Of a DNA stretch of 64,000 bases, positions 19,207-27,532 are shown in pieces. The notes beneath the pieces were generated by a model that made no database searches, was not told the origin of the DNA, and was given only the letters and a program-made list of their open reading frames with translations. The number at the start of each line of letters is the position of its first letter. The first letter of the stretch is position 1. The translations under genes were made by a program, and so were the position numbers. This DNA is from Bacteroides mediterraneensis (GTDB taxonomy: Bacteria; Bacteroidota; Bacteroidia; Bacteroidales; Bacteroidaceae), in the NCBI RefSeq assembly GCF_016900355.1, contig NZ_JACJKA010000002.1, positions 62,001 to 126,000 on the forward strand, given 5' to 3'.

Positions 19207-20193
19207 ATGGATAAAATATTAGGAATGGGCAATGCATTGGTAGATGTATTGGTGAGAATTGATGACGATTCTTTATTGGAGAAGCTCCATCTGCCAAAAG
19301 GAAGCATGCAGTTGATACAGGAAGATACGCTGGCCGAGATACGTAAATCCACTGCCGGCATGAAGATACATCGGGCCACGGGCGGTTCGGCCAGCAACAC
19401 GGTAAGTGCCTTGGCTGCCTTAGGGGCCACTCCCGGATTTATCGGAAAGATAGGAAAGGATGAAACCGGGCGCTTCTTCGATGACACCCTCCGGCAGCGG
19501 GGAGTGAAAACTGCATTGAAAACCTGCGATTTACCTTCCGGTATTGCCTCTACGTTCATTTCGCCCGACGGAGAACGCACGTTCGGCACCTATTTAGGAG
19601 CAGCTGCCACCTTGTATGCCGAGGATTTGTCGCGCGATATGTTTACCGGTTATGATTATCTTTACATCGAAGGTTATCTGCTGCAAGACCACGACCTCAT
19701 GTTGCGGGCCATGCAGCTGGCCAAGGAAGAAGGCCTTCAGGTGTGTCTCGACATGGCCAGCTACAATGTGGTGGAAGCCGAGCGCGACTTCTTCGACCAT
19801 CTGATTGTGAAATACGTAGACATCGTGTTTGCCAACGAGAGCGAGGCGCGGGCCTATACAGGTAAGGAACCCCATGAAGCTTTGGAAGAAATCGCCTCCA
19901 AGTGCAGCATTGCCGTGGTGAAGACCGGAAAAGAAGGCTCTCTCGTGAAGAAAGGTACCGAAGTCATCCAGCTGTTGTCGTGTCCGATTGAAGGCGTGGT
20001 GGATACCACCGGCGCCGGCGATTTCTATGCCGCCGGTTTCATGTACGGCCTGACCTGCGGCTATTCACTGGAAAAATGCGTGCAAATCAGCACCATCCTG
20101 GCCACGGCCGTGATTCAGGAGGTAGGCACCACCCTGCCCGGAAAGAAATGGGACGAAATTAAGTTAAATATTGACGCACTTCTGCAAGTCTGA
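19207..20193 (+). CDS. PfkB-family carbohydrate/nucleoside kinase (adenosine kinase-like)
   Basis: A 328-residue cytosolic sugar or nucleoside kinase. The N-terminal GNALVDVLVRI strand, the substrate glycine pair in TGGSASNTVSALAALG and the C-terminal ATP/anion-hole motif DTTGAGDFYAAGF (near residue 265, catalytic Asp of the GAGD group) define the PfkB fold. Close Bacteroides proteins are often called adenosine kinase, but substrate choice cannot be read from these motifs. Fructokinase or ribokinase activity remains possible. An S41 protease follows after 52 nt on the same strand, with no terminator seen between. Confidence 0.85.
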   Translation: MDKILGMGNALVDVLVRIDDDSLLEKLHLPKGSMQLIQEDTLAEIRKSTAGMKIHRATGGSASNTVSALAALGATPGFIGKIGKDETGRFFDDTLRQRGVKTALKTCDLPSGIASTFISPDGERTFGTYLGAAATLYAEDLSRDMFTGYDYLYIEGYLLQDHDLMLRAMQLAKEEGLQVCLDMASYNVVEAERDFFDHLIVKYVDIVFANESEARAYTGKEPHEALEEIASKCSIAVVKTGKEGSLVKKGTEVIQLLSCPIEGVVDTTGAGDFYAAGFMYGLTCGYSLEKCVQISTILATAVIQEVGTTLPGKKWDEIKLNIDALLQV

Positions 20194-20245
20194 CCGGAAT
20201 AATGTGTTTATTTGCAGGAAGAAATAAATTGAAAACAAACGACGT

Positions 20246-21967
20246 ATGAATGCAAGAAAAATGCTGGCCGGAGCCTTCATTGTGATGCTGGGCATGGGGA
20301 TGGCCAGTTTCAAGGAAGACGACCGCAATTTTCAGATATCGAAAAATCTGGACATCTTCAACTCCATTTTCAAGGAACTGGACATGTTCTATGTCGATAC
20401 CGTGAATGCCGAAAAAATGATTCAGACCGGGGTGGAAGGCATGCTTTCGCTGACCGACCCCTATACGGAATACTATCCTGAAGAAGAGGTGAGCAGCCTC
20501 AAGGAGATGACGACCGGAAAATACGGGGGCATTGGAGCGGCCATCCGCTACTATGAAGCCAAAGACCGCATCGCGGTAGTAGAGCCTACCGAGGGTATGC
20601 CGGCGGCTGAGGCTGGCGTGAAGGCGGGCGACATCATCCTCTCGGTGGGAGGAAAGGAGATGGTGCGTGGCAACATGAAGCCCCAGGAGTTTTCTTCGAA
20701 AGTGAGCGAAGCCCTGCGTGGAGAGCCGGGCACCTCGTTCGTGCTGAAAGTACTGCGCCCGTTGAAGAACGACAGCACGGTGATGGAGTTCAAGCTCACC
20801 CGTAAGAACATCCGTACCAATCCCGTGCCCTATTACGGCATGGTGAAAGACAGTATCGGCTATCTGGCCCTGTCCAGCTTCACCGAAAATTCTGCCAAGG
20901 ACTTCAAGAAAGCCTTCATCGAACTGAAACAGAAAGGTGCCAAGTCACTGATTATCGACCTGCGCGACAACGGAGGTGGTTCTTTGTCGGAAGCGGTAGA
21001 CATTGTGAATCTTTACGTGCCGAAAGGACAGGAGATTGTGGTGACCAAAGGTAAGCTGCGTCAGGCACAGGGCTCCTACAAGACACAGAACGAGCCGGTC
21101 GACACCCAGATTCCGTTGGCCATTCTGGTGAACGGCGCCACGGCATCTGCTTCTGAGATTGTGAGCGGTTCGTTGCAGGACTTGGACCGTGCGGTGATTA
21201 TCGGTACACGTACTTTCGGAAAAGGGCTGGTGCAGACCATCCGTCCGTTGCCCTACAACGGTACGTTGAAAGTGACTACCTCCAAATATTATATTCCTAG
21301 CGGACGTTGCATCCAGGCCATCGACTATGCCAAGAAGAACGCCGACGGTTCTGTGGCTCGTACACCCGACAGCCTGACCACCGTGTTCCACACCGCCGCC
21401 GGACGTGAGGTACGCGACGGGGGAGGTATCCGTCCCGACATCGAAGTGAAGGGCGACAAGATTCCGAACATCGTGTTCTATCTGATGAACGACGACCTGA
21501 TTTTCGATTACGCCACCCAATATTGCTGGGATCATCCCACACTGGCTTCGGTAGACGATTTCAAGTTGACCGATGCTGACTACGAGGCGTTCAAGAAACT
21601 GGTGAAGTCGCGTAATTTCACCTACGACCGCCAGAGCGAGAAGCTGTTGAAGAGTCTGAAGGAAGTGGCGGAGTTCGAGGGCTACATGACCGAAGCGTCC
21701 GAAGAGTTCAAGGCCTTGGAGAAGAAACTCAACCACAACCTGGACCGCGACCTGGACTATTTTGCCAAACCGATTAAGGAATATCTTTCACAGGAAATTG
21801 TGACCCGCTATTTCTACCAGCGTGGAGCTGTAATGGAACGTCTGAAAGACGATACCGACCTGGAGAAAGCCATCGAAGTATTGCAGAATCCCGTCCGTTA
21901 TCGGGAAATTCTTTCGGCACCGGTAAAGAAAGACGAACCTGTCAAGAAGGAAGAAGTGAAGAAATAA
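20246..21967 (+). CDS. S41-family C-terminal processing peptidase
   Basis: A 573-residue exported serine protease related to Prc/CtpA. An N-terminal hydrophobic segment (about 5-22) directs it to the periplasm. A PDZ domain (about 90-185) with KYGGIGAAIRY precedes the protease domain. The Ser/Lys dyad is Ser301 in NGATASASEI and Lys326 in RTFGKGLVQ. The 25-residue spacing equals that of E. coli Prc Ser452/Lys477. A long helical C-terminal region follows, ending in a lysine/glutamate-rich tail (PVKKDEPVKKEEVKK). Such enzymes trim or degrade envelope proteins. The 22-bp-period palindrome array starts 43 nt after its stop. Confidence 0.9.
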   Translation: MNARKMLAGAFIVMLGMGMASFKEDDRNFQISKNLDIFNSIFKELDMFYVDTVNAEKMIQTGVEGMLSLTDPYTEYYPEEEVSSLKEMTTGKYGGIGAAIRYYEAKDRIAVVEPTEGMPAAEAGVKAGDIILSVGGKEMVRGNMKPQEFSSKVSEALRGEPGTSFVLKVLRPLKNDSTVMEFKLTRKNIRTNPVPYYGMVKDSIGYLALSSFTENSAKDFKKAFIELKQKGAKSLIIDLRDNGGGSLSEAVDIVNLYVPKGQEIVVTKGKLRQAQGSYKTQNEPVDTQIPLAILVNGATASASEIVSGSLQDLDRAVIIGTRTFGKGLVQTIRPLPYNGTLKVTTSKYYIPSGRCIQAIDYAKKNADGSVARTPDSLTTVFHTAAGREVRDGGGIRPDIEVKGDKIPNIVFYLMNDDLIFDYATQYCWDHPTLASVDDFKLTDADYEAFKKLVKSRNFTYDRQSEKLLKSLKEVAEFEGYMTEASEEFKALEKKLNHNLDRDLDYFAKPIKEYLSQEIVTRYFYQRGAVMERLKDDTDLEKAIEVLQNPVRYREILSAPVKKDEPVKKEEVKK

Positions 21968-22009
21968 GGCCTCAGAAGGGCTTCTGGAGGGCTTTCTAGG
22001 AAGGCCCGG

Positions 22010-22137
22010 AAAACGCAAGTACGTTTTGTTTCAAACGCAAGTGCATTTGGAGTAAAACGTACTTGCGTTTTGATTAAAACGTCCTTGCGTTTTAGAGAAA
22101 ACGTAAAGGCGTTTGAGTTGAAACGCTTCGGCGTTTT
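22010..22137. repeat. Array of six 18-bp palindromes at exact 22-bp period
   Basis: Six units start at 22010, 22032, 22054, 22076, 22098 and 22120. Each follows the pattern AAAACG-N6-CGTTTT with up to a few mismatches in the arms. The cores are CAAGTA, CAAGTG, TACTTG, TCCTTG, TAAAGG and CTTCGG. The 4-nt spacers are all different (GTTT, GAGT, GATT, AGAG, AGTT). Unit 1 is the exact reverse complement of unit 3. The strict period of about two helical turns, with variable spacers and cores, suggests a multi-site binding region for a dimeric protein. A transcribed hairpin array is an alternative. The second array in this window is near 53713-53814. Confidence 0.85.
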
Positions 22138-22175
22138 GGAAGCAGGTGTTTCTTGTTAATAAATTTTCGGATAGA

Positions 22176-22207
22176 ATTGGAAAATTTCAAATAATTTTTT
22201 AGCTTTG
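22176..22207 (+). promoter_or_regulatory. Candidate promoter upstream of the SusC/SusD/M81 locus
   Basis: ATTG (22176-22179), a 20-nt spacer, TAGCTTTG (22200-22207). It is a good Bacteroidota match with one mismatch at -33. Transcription would start near 22214, giving a leader of roughly 570 nt before susC. Confidence 0.55.
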
Positions 22208-22785
22208 TGAGAGCCTATTTGTGACCTTCTAGGCATAAGACCCACGAAGATAAGACAGATGATGACAAATCTAGTCGGCCCTATATGGTGGATAATTCTT
22301 ATTTTCAAAGGATAAGAGATGATGAGGCAAACTGGATTCGAAGGGTGGGTAAATGTGAATTGCTATAGAAAATCATTCTAAAAATAAATCAGGGCCACGA
22401 GCCTTTAAGATACTTGAATACACGAACATTTAGTATGGGTGCCTGGAAAATGACTTCCCCGACCTCATAAGCTATTTGATGATTTTTTAATTACTCGATG
22501 TGACGCAGTCCGTACCCTTTCAAAATGGCTTGTTGTCTTTCGAGTCAGGATAAGTTCTTTTTGAAAATTCTGTAAGTCCGGTTATGGACAAGGTGGAAAC
22601 TCCGTCTTTGGAAGTAATGGATGCACAGAAAGATGAAATAAAGATTTGTTTAACTTAAACCTAACAGGATTATGAGAACAAGATATCCGTAGTCTGTCAT
22701 TCTCAGTTTCCTATTCTACATGTTCGTTGCGGAATACAGGTGAAAATGCACACTTTTGTTTACCTTTAAAAATCTATTAAGAATT
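22208..22785. other. Gene-free interval before the first SusC gene
   Basis: About 580 bp with stop codons in all frames and no recognisable regulator, sigma/anti-sigma pair or RNA family. The base composition is mixed. A 24-codon ORF at 22584-22658 (MDKVETPSLEVMDAQKDEIK then ICLT) is the only small ORF that stands out, and it has no family support. The interval may be a long regulatory leader or the remains of a lost regulator gene. Confidence 0.5.
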
Positions 22786-25700
22786 ATGCGAGAAAGAAAT
22801 TTTCCCCACGTACGAAATCTTTTGCGTATAAGATTTACCGCATTATTACTCGTACCATCGCTGACTGTAGTCAATGCAGCAAGTTTATTCGTTCCTGATG
22901 CTTTTCCTTCGGATGAAGTGGCCTCCATACAGCAGAACCGAAGTATAAAAGGTGTGGTGATTGACCCTAAAGGCATACCTGTCATTGGTGCAAACGTATT
23001 GGTCAAAGGTACTACAGTGGGAACCATCACCGATGTAGACGGACGGTTTACCCTGGATAATGTACCCGCTTCCGCTACGTTGGTTGTTTCCTACATAGGC
23101 TTTCACACCCTGGAAGTTTCTGCCAAACAGGCTTCTCCCCTCAAGATTGTGTTGAAAGAAAACCAGCAGGCATTGGATGAAGTAATTGTAGTAGGATATG
23201 GAGTGATGAAGAGAAGTGATGTGACGGGAGCTATTTCTTCTGTCAGTGAAGAGAAACTGGCCAAACAACCCGTATCCAACATTTCAACTGCATTGCAGGG
23301 ACTTGCCACAGGAGTTTCGGTTACTTCTAATTCTGGAGCACCGGGCAGTGCGGCTACCATCCGAATCCGAGGAGTCGGTACTGTAAACGATGCAGAACCG
23401 TTGTTTGTGGTAGATGGAATGCCGGTGACAGATATTAACTATTTGAGTACATCAGACATTCAGTCAATGGAAATCTTGAAAGATGCTTCTGCATCTGCCA
23501 TATATGGTTCTCGTGGGGCCAACGGTGTCATTCTTATCACTACCAAGAAGGGTACGGTAGGCAAGACGACCGTGACGTTGGATGCTTACTGGGGAGCCAG
23601 TAAGATTCTGAACAATCTGGACCTGATGTCTGGTCCGGAATGGTATGACTATCAGACGGAACTGAACAAATATAGAAGCGCGCCTATTGATTTGGGACTT
23701 GTGAACAGGAATACCTCTACAAATTGGATGGATGAAATTTCACAGACTGGATTTATGCAGAATTACAGTGTGGGCGTAAGTGGCGGAAAGGCCGACGACT
23801 ATAAATTCAATCTGGGACTGAATTATATCAGCCAGGAGGGTACCATCAAACGGACTAAGTATGAAAGGTTTAACGTACGTCAGAGTTCGGAAAAGACTGT
23901 GGTGAAAGATCATCTTGTGGTGGGTACCAACTTGTCTGTGGCAAAGTCTGCTGCTACAAGCATCAGCGAGTTTAAGTCTAGCGGAATGTATGATGCCGAC
24001 TATGGAGTGATGAGTAATGCCATCCGTTTGGATCCGGTGACTCCAGCTCAGAATCCGGACGGCACATACGGATATTCTCCTTATATTGATTACTATAATC
24101 CGCTGGCAAGTGTGATGTATGGAGATAGAAATATCGATAAGCTGGCCGTCATAGGCAATATGTATGGAGAATGGCAGATTATCAAGGGACTGAAGTTCAA
24201 GAGCAGTTTCGGCGTGGAATTCAGAAGAGTGGACAGCAAGAGTTTTTCTCCTGTGTATCAGGTTTCCAACAGTCAGAAGAACTTGGAAAGCAGTCTGTCG
24301 AAAAGCCATATAAACGGAAGTTATTATACGTTTGAAAATACATTGTCGTACGATCGGAAATTTGGTGACAAACATTCTCTCTCTGCCATTATCGGTTACA
24401 CGAACGAATGGGGAAAAAGAGAGACCCTGGGAGTAAGTGGATATGATTTTATCGGCGAATCGGAAAATCTACAGTATATAGATGCTACCTTGGACAAGAA
24501 CAAGATAACAGGAAACAATAGTGCTACGGAATATGGCTTGATTTCCTATCTGGGTAGAATTCATTACGACTATGCAGACAAGTACCTGATTACTGCTACC
24601 TTCCGACGGGATGGTTCTTCCAAGTTCTCAAAGAGCAACCGATGGGGTAATTTCCCTTCATTTGCACTTGGATGGAGAATTGACAATGAGGAATTTTTCA
24701 AGAAAATGAAAGCCAACTGGATTTCATCTCTGAAACTGAGAGCAGGATGGGGACAGATTGGTAATCAGAATATTGGTAGTTATGTAGACCGTAGTTTGTT
24801 GTCATTGTGGGCACAGTATGGCGCTTTGTTTGGTGCACGTGAGAACGAAACGTTGTATCAGGGTATTGCAGTGAGAAGACTGGGAAATCCTGACATCAAA
24901 TGGGAAACCACAGAGTCGTTCAATATCGGTTTGGATGCTAGTTTCTTCAACAGCCGGATGATATTCAGTTTTGAGTATTATTATAAGACTACGAGAGATA
25001 TGTTGCTTGCAGCTCCTATGCCTGTATATATGGGATATTTTGATAATACTTATACCAATATTGGAGAGGCAAATAACCGGGGTATTGAGTTGAATCTGGA
25101 ATGGAGAGACCGGGTTCGGGAATTTGAATACAATATAGGTTTCAATATGTCTACTATCCGTAACCGCATGACCAAGCTGAACGGAGGTACCCCTATTTCT
25201 GATGGTGAACTGCGTCAGCAGTATGTAACCTATACCAATGAAGGCATGCCTATCGGTGCGTTTTGGGGCTACAAGACCAACGGACTTATCCAGACTCAAG
25301 CACAGTTGGATGCCGTGAAGAAACCTGGGGTACAGCCTAATGCTGAATTGGGAGACATTTTGTTTGTAGATACGAATGGTGACGGCCAGCTGGATGCCAA
25401 CGACAAATGCATGATAGGTAATCCTATTCCTGATGTGATATATGGCTTTAATGTGTCAATGGCTTGGAGAGGATTCGATCTGAGCTTCCAATTGGGAGGA
25501 ACTTTGGGTAACGAGATTTTCAATGCCATGCGTTATTACACCTATTTCCCCAATGATATAACCAATAAAGACCGGGATTTGCTGAACTACTGGACTCCTC
25601 AGAATACGAATACGGATATTCCTCGTCTCACTGGTACCGACGTCAATGACAATGACCGAATTTCTGACAGATATGTAGAAAACGGATCTTATTTGCGTCT

Positions 25701-25923
25701 GAGAAATGCGCAGATAGGTTATACCTTGCCTTCGTCTATAGCCAAGAAGATGAAGATGCAGAATGTACGTTTCTATATCAGTGGTCAGAATCTGTTTACA
25801 ATAAGTGGATATAGCGGTCTTGATCCTGAAGTAGGTCAGTCTACATCTTTGTCAAGAGGAGTGGATTATGGTATCTATCCTCAGTCTAGAACTTTTACTG
25901 GTGGTATTAATATTACTTTTTAA
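22786..25923 (+). CDS. SusC/RagA-family TonB-dependent outer-membrane transporter
   Basis: A 1045-residue outer-membrane channel. ATG 22786 is preferred to an upstream TTG because it opens with a signal peptide (MRERNFPHVRNLL... to VNA, about 1-31). A carboxypeptidase-regulatory-like domain follows (about 50-130, IKGVVIDPKGIPVIGANVLVKG), then the TonB-box region (LDEVIVVGYG), the plug with the family motif GSRGANGVILITTKKG, and a long beta-barrel ending in aromatic residues (GGINITF). There is no N-terminal secretin/STN domain, so it is not of the anti-sigma-coupled kind. It imports a substrate across the outer membrane together with the SusD-like partner directly downstream. Confidence 0.93.
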   Translation: MRERNFPHVRNLLRIRFTALLLVPSLTVVNAASLFVPDAFPSDEVASIQQNRSIKGVVIDPKGIPVIGANVLVKGTTVGTITDVDGRFTLDNVPASATLVVSYIGFHTLEVSAKQASPLKIVLKENQQALDEVIVVGYGVMKRSDVTGAISSVSEEKLAKQPVSNISTALQGLATGVSVTSNSGAPGSAATIRIRGVGTVNDAEPLFVVDGMPVTDINYLSTSDIQSMEILKDASASAIYGSRGANGVILITTKKGTVGKTTVTLDAYWGASKILNNLDLMSGPEWYDYQTELNKYRSAPIDLGLVNRNTSTNWMDEISQTGFMQNYSVGVSGGKADDYKFNLGLNYISQEGTIKRTKYERFNVRQSSEKTVVKDHLVVGTNLSVAKSAATSISEFKSSGMYDADYGVMSNAIRLDPVTPAQNPDGTYGYSPYIDYYNPLASVMYGDRNIDKLAVIGNMYGEWQIIKGLKFKSSFGVEFRRVDSKSFSPVYQVSNSQKNLESSLSKSHINGSYYTFENTLSYDRKFGDKHSLSAIIGYTNEWGKRETLGVSGYDFIGESENLQYIDATLDKNKITGNNSATEYGLISYLGRIHYDYADKYLITATFRRDGSSKFSKSNRWGNFPSFALGWRIDNEEFFKKMKANWISSLKLRAGWGQIGNQNIGSYVDRSLLSLWAQYGALFGARENETLYQGIAVRRLGNPDIKWETTESFNIGLDASFFNSRMIFSFEYYYKTTRDMLLAAPMPVYMGYFDNTYTNIGEANNRGIELNLEWRDRVREFEYNIGFNMSTIRNRMTKLNGGTPISDGELRQQYVTYTNEGMPIGAFWGYKTNGLIQTQAQLDAVKKPGVQPNAELGDILFVDTNGDGQLDANDKCMIGNPIPDVIYGFNVSMAWRGFDLSFQLGGTLGNEIFNAMRYYTYFPNDITNKDRDLLNYWTPQNTNTDIPRLTGTDVNDNDRISDRYVENGSYLRLRNAQIGYTLPSSIAKKMKMQNVRFYISGQNLFTISGYSGLDPEVGQSTSLSRGVDYGIYPQSRTFTGGINITF

Positions 25924-25935
25924 TTGTACAGGCTT

Positions 25936-27459
25936 ATGTTAAAGAATAAATATATTATAGGAATTGCATTTGCCGCTATATGCGGATTCAGCAGTTGTGT
26001 AGATTTGGATATGGCGCCATTGGGTAGTCTTGAGGCTGGCGAAGTGCAAGATGAACGACAGGCTTTCCTGCGTTTGGCGGCTGTGTACTCAGACATGAAG
26101 GATTTCCGTTATACCTGGTCCATGCAGTGCTTTGGTGATGTATTGTCGGAGGATGCCACATATAGTGGCTCGGCCAATGATGCGGCTACCTTTGAGCTGA
26201 TGGAGAGTTTTCAGTATCCGGCGGATCATAATGAGATTTTGAACAAATACAAGCAGACTTATCAGTGCATAAACAAGGCAAATTTGATTATCCGTGACTT
26301 GGAGGCTGTTTCCGATGAGATGTTTTCTGAGTATAACAGAGAGCAGATGATAGGAGAAGCAAAGTTCATTCGCGCGTATTCTTATTTTGAACTGGTAAAG
26401 ACATTTGGGGGAGTTCCGCTTTATACGGATGTATTGGGATTGGATCATGAAAGATTGGGACGTTCTACTCCTGAGCAAGTTTATGCAGTAATAGAGAAAG
26501 ACCTTCAGGATGCGGCTGAGGTGCTTCCTTTGAAAAGTGAGATTCCTAATTATGAGAAAACGTATGCAGGACGAATCACCCTCGGAGCTGTTTATGCGAT
26601 GCAAACCCGTGTTTTCCTTTATGAAAAGAAATATAATGAGTTGAAGAAAGTATTCGAAGAGAAAATCTTGCCTTTAATTCCACAAGAGTATGATTTGATG
26701 CCTAATTATGCGGATATATTCAAACTGTCGGGAGAACATTGCATAGAATCTATCTTGGAGGTAAATATGTATAACTCTACCACCCAGTCTTCATGGAATG
26801 TAAACAATGGTAACCGTCATGTACTTATGTCCATGCCTCGAAATATGACCATCGGATTTGGTTGTGCACAACCTACACAGGCATTGGCCGATGCATACGA
26901 CGCAGCAGGTGATACGGAGAGAAAGAATGTCACTTTGTTGTCTCACGATGAGGCGATAGCGATAGAAAAGGCAGCGAAAGGAGAAGACATTCCGGCCATT
27001 ACGGATGACAGAACAGGCTGGTATAATCGTAAACTTTATCTTGCTCCTGATGAAAGAGAAGAAAACAGGGGCAACAACCAGCCTACCAACCTCCGATTGA
27101 TTCGTTTGGCAGAAGTCTATTTGAACTATGCGGAGGCTTGCTGTAAGACAGATGATCCGACTACTGCAACGGAATATCTCAATAAGATAAGAAATAGAGC
27201 ACATTTGCAGGATTATCCGAATAATCCTGGCGATGACAACCTGGACTTGTTTGAGGCTATCATGCAAGAGCGTCATTTGGAACTGGCGATGGAAGGATTC
27301 CGTTTCTTTGATGTAGTACGTGTAGGATGGGGCGAACAGGTATTCAAAGAAGGATTCAAGAGTGCTATCGGCAACTACCAGCCGTTTAAGGCAGGAGCAG
27401 AAGTGTTGCCTATACCTCAGATTGAGATTGACATCAGCAACGGAGTAATCAAGAATTGA
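25936..27459 (+). CDS. SusD/RagB-family surface lipoprotein
   Basis: A 507-residue substrate-capturing lid for the SusC channel encoded just before it. ATG 25936 lies 12 nt after the SusC stop. The start gives a lipoprotein signal peptide with lipobox FSSCVDLD. The helical SusD fold is seen in the TPR-like blocks (EAKFIRAYSYFELVKTFGG, AEVYLNYAEACCKT) and the closing ELAMEGFRFFDVVRVG and VLPIPQIEID motifs. The ligand is unknown. The locus holds no glycoside hydrolase, and the next gene encodes an M81 peptidase, so a peptide-like or amide-containing ligand is possible. Confidence 0.92.
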   Translation: MLKNKYIIGIAFAAICGFSSCVDLDMAPLGSLEAGEVQDERQAFLRLAAVYSDMKDFRYTWSMQCFGDVLSEDATYSGSANDAATFELMESFQYPADHNEILNKYKQTYQCINKANLIIRDLEAVSDEMFSEYNREQMIGEAKFIRAYSYFELVKTFGGVPLYTDVLGLDHERLGRSTPEQVYAVIEKDLQDAAEVLPLKSEIPNYEKTYAGRITLGAVYAMQTRVFLYEKKYNELKKVFEEKILPLIPQEYDLMPNYADIFKLSGEHCIESILEVNMYNSTTQSSWNVNNGNRHVLMSMPRNMTIGFGCAQPTQALADAYDAAGDTERKNVTLLSHDEAIAIEKAAKGEDIPAITDDRTGWYNRKLYLAPDEREENRGNNQPTNLRLIRLAEVYLNYAEACCKTDDPTTATEYLNKIRNRAHLQDYPNNPGDDNLDLFEAIMQERHLELAMEGFRFFDVVRVGWGEQVFKEGFKSAIGNYQPFKAGAEVLPIPQIEIDISNGVIKN

Positions 27460-27532
27460 TGCACGGTGTATCGTTCTTGAAAGTCGTTTGTGTGGAATCT
27501 TTTTGTTCTATATTCTTATTAAAATAACAGAT

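Noticed and set aside
22010-22137. The palindrome array as replication-origin iterons, parS sites or CRISPR
   Set aside because: No dnaA, parAB or cas gene is near, the motif differs from the parS palindrome, and the 4-nt spacers are far too short for CRISPR.
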